DNA from: Zopfochytrium polystomum
Lineage: Eukaryota; Chytridiomycota; Chytridiomycetes; Chytridiales; Chytridiaceae
Reading direction: 5' to 3'
DNA: 64,000 nucleotides
NCBI GenBank assembly: GCA_025765615.1
Contig: JAIVFJ010000167.1
Span: 1-64,000 of the forward strand
Shown: in pieces, positions 55,986-64,000 of the stretch
Numbering within the stretch: the stretch's first letter is position 1
Layout: the number at the start of each line of letters is the position of its first letter
The notes under the pieces: model-generated
What the model was told of the DNA's origin: nothing
Seen by the model: only the letters and a program-made list of their open reading frames with translations
Database searches by the model: none
Made by a program: the position numbers and the translations under genes

Positions 55986-57019
55986 CGTCCCGCCCCACAC
56001 GCCACCACCCTGAAAAAAAAAAAACTTTCCAAAAAAAAAAAAAATAACAGTGCTTACCAAGAAAAAGTTCTCGTGCCGTACGAGAATGCGTTCGAGATTC
56101 CGGACTCGGTTAGCTTCAGCGAGGCCGCCATGCTCCCGCTCGTCGTCCAGACCTCGTGGTCCGGCTGGCGCAACATTGGCGTCTCGCCGACCACAAAGCA
56201 CTCCGCCGCCGACAAGAAGGTGCAGTTTGTGTGTGTGTGTGTGTGTGTGTGTGACGCCGGTTTCTACTTCGGATGCTCGGTGGTTCAACAAAGCGCGGGG
56301 TTGTGCACACAAACGCTAACACACAATATTTTCAACATCAAAAAAAAAAAACAAAATCAGGGCGTCCTCATCTGGGGCGCCGGCGGCAGCCTGGGCAGCG
56401 TAAGTTTGCAAACCGCCGTGTCGATGGGCTTTGTTGTGTACGCGACGGCGAGCGAGCGGCACCACGCGGGGCTTAAGAAGCTCGGTGCCCACCGCACCTT
56501 CGACTACAAGACGAAGACGGTCGTCGCCGACATTGTCGCGGCCGCCAAAGCCGACGGCGTCGCCATCGACCTCGCCTACGACGCGTCGGGCGGCCTGAAC
56601 GAGTGCCTCGCCGTCCTCGCAAAGACGCGCTCGAAAGAGACCACCCCGCGCGTCGCGTCAGCGCCTTTCTCGTTGTGGCTGTTGACTTGGAGGTTTTGTT
56701 GCACCGCTTTCAAGTTTGCTGTTCTGCGTTTTATGTAATTCTTCTTCTTTTTATGTTAAAAAAAAAAAATAGGAAGCTGTTCCCCGCGTGGGGCGGCGTC
56801 GAGGCCGTCTTTGTCGTCCCGCCGTCGGACGCAAAGGAGCGGTCGGACTACTTCAGATTCGTGTTCAACGAGTGGACCCAGACGCGGCTCGCCAGCGGCG
56901 CGCTGGTGCCCACCCCCGCCGTCAAGGTCGTCGGCAGGGGCCTCGGGGCCATCCAGGGCGGCCTGGACGAGCTCAAGAAGGGCGTTAGCGGCGTCAAGCT
57001 GGTCGTCGAGCTGGACTGA
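55402..57019 (+). CDS. zinc-type alcohol dehydrogenase-like quinone oxidoreductase (MDR family)
   Basis: Four exons, 55402..55718, 56051..56219, 56361..56656 and 56773..57019, give 342 aa with all phases consistent. N-terminal GroES-like domain: ALNPVDRLQRD and VVGSDVAGVVEARGDGV. The Rossmann dinucleotide-binding motif GVLIWGAGGSLGSVSLQTA lies near residue 163, then FDYKTKTVVADI and LAYDASGG, and a C-terminal catalytic-domain return. The zinc-ligand Cys/His set of alcohol dehydrogenases is absent, as in zeta-crystallin/enoyl-reductase-like MDR enzymes of similar size. Likely an NAD(P)H-dependent reductase; substrate unknown. Introns contain GT microsatellites and long A-runs (55942-55981). 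Confidence 0.85.
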
Positions 57020-57350
57020 TAGGCTCGGCTCACTCAAACACACACTCTCTCTCCCTCTCGCCCTCTCGCCCTCTCGCTGTTTGCCAAATCTGTTTGCCGG
57101 TTTTTTTTTTTCCGCCTTCAAGGCTCCAACTGTTGTTGGCATTTTTTTCTCCTGGTGGTTTTTGTTCCAACGATGTGATCAGCATTTTACCAAGTTTGTA
57201 AATTTTCAGTGAAAAAAAAAAAAAAAAAAAAAAAGAACTGCTAACTCTGGCATTGTGTCCGTTAGCCCGACACCAGCACGGAGCCAGGGCAAAACGTCGG
57301 GGTTGTGTCGGGAAAAAGCACTCGCTTGTTTCGACCCGCACATGTTTTCC

Positions 57351-57383
<33 letters not shown>

Positions 57384-57851
57384 ATCGCGCACGCACAAGG
57401 GCGCGTTGTTGCGCGTTTGTTGCAAACAAAACATCGCCACCCGCGCCGACGATACTTCCTCAGCAGAACACAAAAAGCGAGCATAAACCCTTCATCCCAC
57501 CCCTTGGCCATCGACTTTTTTCCCAACCTTCAATAATAGATCCGCCCTCGTCCACGGCGGGGGGACAAAAACGCGAAAAACTTAATTACACGCCCACAAA
57601 AGATGACAAAAGCAGAGGGGAACAATGAAGTTGAGGGGCCGAGGAGGAGGAGGAGGATGAGGGAGAAGGAGGCGTCAAACCCGATCGAAGAAATATTAAA
57701 GCACAATGGCCGGCGGCGGCGGGTGAAAACCCGCGGAGCTGAGGTTCCTGTCTGCGAGATAACAGGAAAAGAAAAAGAAAAAAAAAAAGAACAAGGACGG
57801 GGTGTGGGTCAGCGTCAGGCAAGGCAAGACGAAGGTTTGGGTCTGGCCAAC
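57020..57851. other. intergenic region between convergent genes
   Basis: A-run at 57212-57234, CA repeat at 57352-57378; no gene recognised. Confidence 0.5.
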
Positions 57852-58280
57852 TCAACTGCCGGGGCTGTTAGGGCGCAGTGCGGGGCTTGCGGGACGCAGC
57901 GCGGGGCTTGCCGGGCGCAGAGCAGGGCTCGCTGGCCGCAGCGCGGGGCTGACGGAGCGGAGCGCCGGGGTCGCGGCGGCGAGGGTGTCTGCCACGAGAG
58001 CGGCGCCGTCTTGGCTGATGCGGTTTTCTAAGATATCCCCCCCAGAGAACCAGTTTGAGTCAGGGTTCCTGGCGGAGTGGAGGGGGCGGGGCGAGATAGA
58101 TATTTGTTCGCTCACCCTGAAGGTCGAGGGACACGGGCGCGGAATTGAGGACGAGCGCGTCGGCGAGCGCCTTTGCTCCCGCGTTGCCGACTCTGTTTTC
58201 TGGGGTTTGGTGGAACGAAGTGGGAAGAGCGAATTACCAAAATGGGTTGAAGCGAAATGTTGAACGCGCGCGAAGACCAG

Positions 58281-58313
<33 letters not shown>

Positions 58314-61300
58314 GACACGCTGACTCAACTGTGAAGGTCGATTGTGCGGAGCGCGCGGTTGGTCTTGAGCGCGTCGGCCAGCGCTTTGGCGCCCTTGTCC
58401 CCGATGCAGTTTTCTTTTTTTTTTTTTTTTTTGGTCGGCAGTCAGTTGAGACACACGCACCACACACACCCCCCCTCTCTCTCTCTCTCTCGCTTCTCTT
58501 ACCGTGCAGGTCGATGGATTGGACGGAAGCGTTTGTCTTGAGGGCGTCCGCGAGGGCCCTTGCGCCGCGGTCGCCGATGCTGTTGTCTGGTGGTGGCGCA
58601 TGTTAGAAGCAGGCTTTCAAGCGCAGTGGTGCCCCCCACACCTCTCCCCTGGCTACGCGGCTGCAAGCACAAACTCACAGTAGAGATTGATTCTCTGCAA
58701 GGTCGTGTTGGACTTTAGCGCGTCGGCGATGGCTTTTGCGCCGTCGTCGCCAATGGAGTTTCCTGTTCGGAGATGAGGACGATAAGGAGGAGGAGGGAGG
58801 AGGGTGAGAGCGGCCAACACAAGAGAGAGACAAGATGAGGTTGAGAAAGGGGCGTTCAACAAAAGAACAATAAGAAGAAGAAGAAAAACGAAAATAGGCG
58901 AATGATTGGCGGTGTTTACCTTGAAGGTCCAGGTTCAAGAGGCTCTTGTTCGTTTTGAGCGCTTCAGCGATGGCTTTCGCACCCTCGTCATGGATGTAGT
59001 TGTCTGGTGGGGTTTTCACGGTACATTGTCAACGGCCAAGAAGAGAGCAGGCGAGGGAGTTGTCTCATAGATTGTCAAGCACATTGTCAGAGGCGGGTAG
59101 TCGAACACAAGAAAGATCGAGATTGCACTCACAGCTTGGATCGACTCGTTCGATCGCATTGTTGACCTTGAGCGCATCGGCGATGGCCCGCGCTCCGAGC
59201 GGACCGATTCCATTCCCTGAAATAGGCGGTCAAACGGAAAAAATATGGGGGCAATGGGAGTGTGAGACAGTTATTGAAAAAAAGGTCGGTGCGGAAACTC
59301 GGACACGAAAAACGACAATATAGAAATCGAGAAGTGCTCACTCCATAGAACAAGCCTCTTCAGCGTGTTGTTGGTCCGCAGCGCTTCGGCGATGGCTGTT
59401 GCGCCTTGGTCACCGATGTTATTGTCTGAAAGGGGGTTTTTAGGGGTGAGGAGGGAAATAAGAGGCAAGAGCGAGGAAGTAGGAGGAAATAGAAACGTCA
59501 GAAAATGGACAGCCAGCAGGTACAAAGGTTCTCTTTGGAACAACTGCCAGCTTACTCCATAGATCAACGCTCTGAAGCGTTTTGTTGACTTTGAGCGCCT
59601 CGGCAAAGGCCTTCGCGTCGTCTGGCCCGATTCCGTTCCCTGCAGAACGGTTTTTTGTGGTTGCAGAGAGGAACAAGTGCGTCGTCAGCGACGGGGTGCC
59701 CATTGGAAGAAAAGAAAAGTGAAAAAGATGATAGACCGCTGCAAACGCGGCCGGTAAACTCAACAGCTAAGATCGATGCTTTGTATTGTCCGATTGGTCT
59801 TCAGCGCATCGGCGATGATTTGAGAGCCGGCCGACTTCAATTGAAAGTCTAGGTGGCGAAAGCGATTTTCGTTCAGTATCCGCCTTTGGGGGAAGGAGAA
59901 AAAAGAAAAGGGAGACGGAAAGTCCACCGACCCCTATGCACCAGCTCCAAATGCGTGACGCCCGTGATCAAATGGTGAATTTTCCGCGTCTCGCCGAGCC
60001 CGAGCGGCGGCCTCTGGATTCCGCCGCTGCGGTCCGCTCCCGCCGCCGACGACGCCAGCCGCAGCGCGGTCAGCAGCGCGGCGCCCGAGATGTCCGACAG
60101 CTTCAGGTCGACCGGATCGGGCGGGAGCGACGGCGACTTGAACGCCGCGCGGTCTTCGAGCGCCGGCGGCGGCGTCGGTTGGGGCGTTTGTGTGAGGGGC
60201 TGTTCTGTCGCAGCGGGGTCTGACGCTGCGGGCGGTGGCGGCGGGTCGTCGACGACGAGGGTGCGGACGGATTCGTCAGAGGCGGCTGCGATTGCCCCCG
60301 GCGTGTGGCGATGGTTGGTAGAGGTCGGTACCGTAACCGTTGCCTGCGCACCGTAAAAGGGGCCTCCTTCAAGGCTCTCACTGTCGGCCTGGGCCTTCGC
60401 CTGGCGTTGCGGCCACGGAATGGAGGCGACCGAGAGTACGTTGATGGAAGGTAGGGTGTGGGCAAACTCGACAAATTTCATCGAGGCCGAGGTGGTGAGG
60501 ATTGGGGACGTGACGGCCGATTCGAGCCGCACCGTGTCCTGGGGGCTGTCGGGACTGGGGCTGTCATCCGCTCGGTTCTGTCTGCCATCTTCGGACGGGC
60601 CATCTACAATGAAATATGGGGAGGAGGATACCAGGGTGATGGGGAAAAAAACAAGTGTGGGTGAAAAAGAAACAACCCCCTCAGGACTTACCACGGCTGA
60701 GAGGAGCGCTAGGATGCGAGGATACATTCTGCATCTCTTCGGCCAGGGCCTTCAACTCAAAGCACACGGCTCGGAACGCCGGTCGTTCAGCCAGGTCGAT
60801 GCTCCAACACTGCTTGAAAAGCCGGGACAGAACGGCGCCGACCGCCGTGCTGGAGCGGAAAACGTCCGAGTCGAGCTCGTGGATGAGGCTCTCGCGCTGC
60901 TCCTGGACCAGCAGCGCAGCGGTGACGCCCGCGACATCGATGCTGTCCCATGAAATCCCGTACACTCCTACCCAACTGACGACTTCGGTCATCAGCACGG
61001 CAAATGAGAACACGTCGTTTGCGTTCGAGATCTGCTCAAAAATAAGAGAAGGAAATTCAAAAACGAAAGGTTTACCAATGAACGTACTGAAAAAGGTTCC
61101 CTTCTCCCAAAAAGATCCACACGCCCCTCACCTTTGGCCGCATGAGCTTCCGTTCCGGTGCGAGCCACAGTGGCGTGCCCGCCACCGCAGAGGTCCTGCT
61201 GCGCGTCATGGTCTCGGTCTTGAGCCTGCTGAGGCCAAAGTCTGTAATCTTCGAGACGAGCGGGCCGTTGTGCATGTGTTGAGTGAGGAGGACGTTTGGG

Positions 61301-63120
61301 CTTTTGAGGTCGTTGTGCATGATCTTGAGGGTGTCGTGCAGGTAGGCCATGCCCGCGGCAACTTGGTAAAGGATTAAGACTCGCTGGTGGAGAGACGGCG
61401 TTTCGCGCATCGGATCTTGGTAGTAATCGTGAAGGGACCCAAGGGTGGCATACTGATGTCAAGCGAAAGGTACTTGTAGGTTACTCGGAGCGCAACAGAA
61501 AAGACCCCCAAGACATTGAAAATCATCGTACTCACCTCCAACACCAGCGCAAAGCCCGACTGTATTTGGAGCAGGCCGTGCAAGCCAATGACGAACGGAT
61601 GCCGCGACTTTTGCAGGATGTTTGCCTCGTTGATGAGCTCGAGGCGCGCGCGCTCGCTCATGCGCGTCAGCTTGAGCGCCTTGACGGCGACGGGGATGGA
61701 CCCGAGGAAGAGGCCGCGGTACACAGTCGCAAAGGCACCCTCCCCGAGCACGGTGGCGTCGTCGTCGTCGTCGCCGCCGCCGCCTCCGCCGCCGTCCGGA
61801 AATGTGATGTCGCTGCTGGCGACGCTGATGGATGCGAGGCCGGTGTTGGACGATTTCAGGATCCGCGCGGCAAGGCGCTCGTGGGAGGACGGCGTGACGC
61901 CGGCTTGGAAATCAATGTCTGAGTGTTTTTTTGTTTTTTTTTTCCCCCCGTCAGGAAACGCGGGTAGGGAGGCGAGCGAAACAGTAAACAGCAAAGCCGC
62001 GGACAAACCGTTCCCCCCTTCCTCACATGGCTGTCCCGCTGTCACCAGCGCCGCCGCGCCGGCCGCAACGTCGGCGTCCGCGCCGGCGAGCCGCACGGTG
62101 ACAATCGGCTTTCTCAGGGCGTTCGCGAGCTTGACCGCGAGCTTGCACCGGTGCGACGCGACAAACCCAGCCGACAGGAACGCCACGACCATGGCCGAGC
62201 GCCGAATGCCGGCCACCGCCGACTCGTCCATCGCGTCACCGTCGTCGTCATCGCCGCCGCCGCCGCCGCCGTGGCCGTCGCAGCCGCAGCCTCCGTCTGG
62301 AGTCGGCTCGTCGTCCAGCTTGCACAGGCGGATGTTCATGCTCGTAAGCTTGCCGGCGAGCGGCTCCACTGTCGCTCGGTCGAGGGGTGAGTACACGAGA
62401 ACGGCCTGGTATTGTGTTGTTGTTTGTTTTTTTTTTCCCAGGTTTTGAAGGATCGAGGGAGTTGTTATCGGTGAGCTCGCTGTCCAGTTTATAGAGGGGC
62501 TTCAAGTCCTTCACTTCTAGGACTTCGAGTCCGGGGGGGACTAAAACTCAACCCACATCGTAGTCGATCTTTGGAGACATTAGTCCCGCACCATTCTGCG
62601 GCAGCGGCGACCGCGACCGGGACCGCAACGCGTGTGGGGTCGGGCTCGGCGCCCGGATAGCAAGGGCCGTGGCGCAGTTGAGTCGGGCCATGCGGCGGGC
62701 GAGGGGACCGTCCAGGAGCTCGTCTTTGCTTCCGTCGTCGTTGTTGCAGCCGCCGTCCGCGGCTGGGCCTGGGTCGGCTGCGGCATCCGGCAGGATGAGG
62801 TCGATCGGGAGGGCAATCATCTGGTCGAGGGTGAGGTCCGGCGGGATGGCGCCGAGGCGCTGCAGGATGCGATGGTTCGAGTTGGTGAGGCCGTCGACGT
62901 TGTGGGCACAGAAGGTGGTGCCAGCTGCCGCGGCGGTGGGGGCGGCGGCGGTGGTAGTGGTGGTGGTCGTCGCGGTGGTGGCTGCGACAGTGGCGGCTGG
63001 AACTGTGGCGGTGCCGGTGGTGGTGGCGCGGTCAGGGGGCCAAAGGTGGCGCGAAGGAGGAGGAGGACGACCAGGAGGGGGAGGGGGAGGGTGACGCCGC
63101 GGGGTGGTGGTGGTGGCCAT
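57852..63120 (-). CDS. TIR - protein kinase - LRR receptor-like protein
   Basis: Sixteen exons join in frame (3591 nt, 1196 aa): 63120..62557, 62405..62027, 61918..61536, 61452..61132, 61031..60692, 60603..59932, nine 84-nt LRR exons, and 58027..57852. Residues 1-183 are Pro/Thr-rich. TIR, about 184-318: YDAVLVYSPLD, then GIRRSAMVVAFLSAGFVASH, KPIVTV and YIDF after the splice; the catalytic Glu position is Ala278. Kinase, about 370-650: G-loop LGEGAFATV, VAVK (Lys393), HND (488-490) instead of HRD, DFG (513-515), WLAPE, CWSIDLAERPAF. Linker about 660-886, disordered. Ten LRRs of RI/NLR type (N-x-IGD-x-GA-x-AIADALKTN) from 887; the tail is PALRPAS repeats. No signal peptide, membrane helix or NB-ARC/NACHT is seen, so it is probably cytosolic. 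A recognition or defence role is inferred. Confidence 0.88.
57867..57965 (-). repeat. (PALRPAS)n coding minisatellite at the C-terminus
   Basis: Five 21-bp units encode PALR-[PS]-[VAN]-S at the end of the TIR-kinase-LRR protein, a replication-slippage-prone tail after the last LRR. Confidence 0.8.
58116..59848 (-). repeat. nine tandem LRR exons, each 84 nt and phase 1-1
   Basis: Exons 59848..59765, 59639..59556, 59425..59342, 59216..59133, 59003..58920, 58762..58679, 58586..58503, 58413..58330 and 58199..58116 each encode one 28-residue LRR with both splice sites at the same place in the repeat. Any exon could be lost, gained or skipped without breaking frame. The tenth repeat opens the last exon (58027). 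Confidence 0.92.
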
Positions 63121-64000
63121 TGGGGCCGTTCCTTCTGTCGAGACTGGCTGTCCCAGCGGCGGGCGGTGTGTGTGTGAGTGAGTGGGTTTGAGAGTGGGGA
63201 GGAAACTGCGCGAAACTTGATTTTTCAGAATTAAAAGGACGTGCTTGGGTTGCGGCAGCTGTGCGCAACAAAAAAAAAAAAAAAAAAAAAAAAGGGAGAC
63301 AAAAAAACAATGCACGAAGACAGCCCCAAATTCGTTCAAGCTGTTCAGGCACGTGACATTTTCCGAAGACAGCCAACAAAGGACAAGCAGCGCCTCTCCC
63401 TCCTCCGCTGCTGCGGCCACGGAGATGATAGACGGTCAGTGCGGCGGGAGGCAACCGACGGTTGCTTTGGGCGACATAATGAGGAAAGCGGCTGCAAAGG
63501 ACAAGAATGCAAGATTTGGCAGGCACGCTTTGCTGGAAAATTTGCCACCTCGCTACAATGTCGCGCAGGCTTTGGGCTACATCATTTCCAAGCCCATTTC
63601 TCATATTAATCCTGCCTGGCAACCGGCTGGCGAGAGGCAGGCAGACCGCACAACCAAGGACAGCTCTGGACAGTGTGCCGTCCACGGCTCGCGACTGTGG
63701 GTGGGTCTGTTTGTTGCTTCTCCCGCAGAAGTTGAAGGGAAAGTGGGTGTTGGGTGTGTGTGTGTGTGCGTGTGTGTGGGGGCGCGGGGGGGCGTTTACT
63801 GTGAGCACTTGGCGGGAAGCTCTTTTCTTGGGGAGCATTACGTTCGGAAGGCGAATACAGGAGCCTCTTCTACTTTTTTTTTTTATTTTTCTTTTCTTGC
63901 AAAAACAACAATTGATTGGGTGGAATAAAAGCACAATGACAGCCGATCCATTACAAATTTTCTCACTCTGAAGCACACTGGCGGGCTTCAAGCAAGCCCG
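63121..64000. other. upstream region of the TIR-kinase-LRR gene
   Basis: GTGTGTGAGTGAGTGG near 63164, an A-run at 63270-63293 and a GT tract near 63753-63778. No second gene recognised before the window ends. Confidence 0.5.

Noticed and set aside
62440..62541. Separate exon encoding LEVLEVKDLKPLYKL between N-terminal and TIR exons
   Set aside because: It would need a donor without GT. A single 151-nt intron (62556..62406) joins IDYD to AVLVYSPLD in frame and restores the usual TIR opening.

Overview
This is a eukaryotic nuclear window. Genes are GC-rich and split by short introns (mostly GT-AG), with homopolymer and microsatellite tracts in introns and flanks. The gene set (PEX11-like, PEX14, CFIm25, PDCD2, KIF-binding protein, an MLRQ-type complex I subunit, a DUF1304 protein, a 29-residue 'LQWW' repeat protein) and a Tf1/sushi-like chromovirus fit an early-diverging, probably zoosporic (chytrid-like) fungus. 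The taxon is inferred from gene content only.

Layout. 0.3-6.5 kb: a DUF1304 membrane protein (-) and a polyQ-rich single-pass membrane protein (+). 9-20 kb: an AT-richer nest of mobile DNA. A Tc1/mariner-like element is invaded by a piggyBac-like element. Further on, a decayed piggyBac transposase gene is split by an intact chromovirus with identical 353-bp LTRs and a TGCAG target duplication, followed by a related solo LTR. 20-23 kb: tRNA-like repeats, an intron-containing tRNA-Met(CAT) and tRNA-Glu(TTC). 23.7-30.7 kb: an A/B-barrel protein, a PQQ-type beta-propeller and an F-box protein (all -). 30.8-42 kb: KIF-binding protein, PEX11-like, an unknown His-rich protein (-), CFIm25 (NUDT21) and PEX14. 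45-57 kb: a mucin-like type I membrane protein (-), the LQWW repeat protein, MLRQ, PDCD2 (-, with a one-base frameshift), an ABC-transporter fragment and a zinc-type quinone oxidoreductase.

The outstanding gene is at 57.85-63.12 kb (-). A 16-exon model is phase-consistent throughout (3591 nt, 1196 aa). It joins a proline/threonine-rich N-terminus, a TIR domain, a protein kinase, a linker and ten ribonuclease-inhibitor-type LRRs. Nine LRRs each sit in their own 84-nt phase-1 exon. The kinase is non-RD (HND) and the TIR catalytic Glu position is Ala. This looks like an immune- or recognition-type receptor built without a nucleotide-binding domain.

The chromovirus carries its control signals in readable form: tandem heat-shock elements in U3, a TATA box, an 11-nt Tf1-type self-priming match, and a CCCAAAC -1 frameshift heptamer followed 5 nt later by an 8-bp stem.
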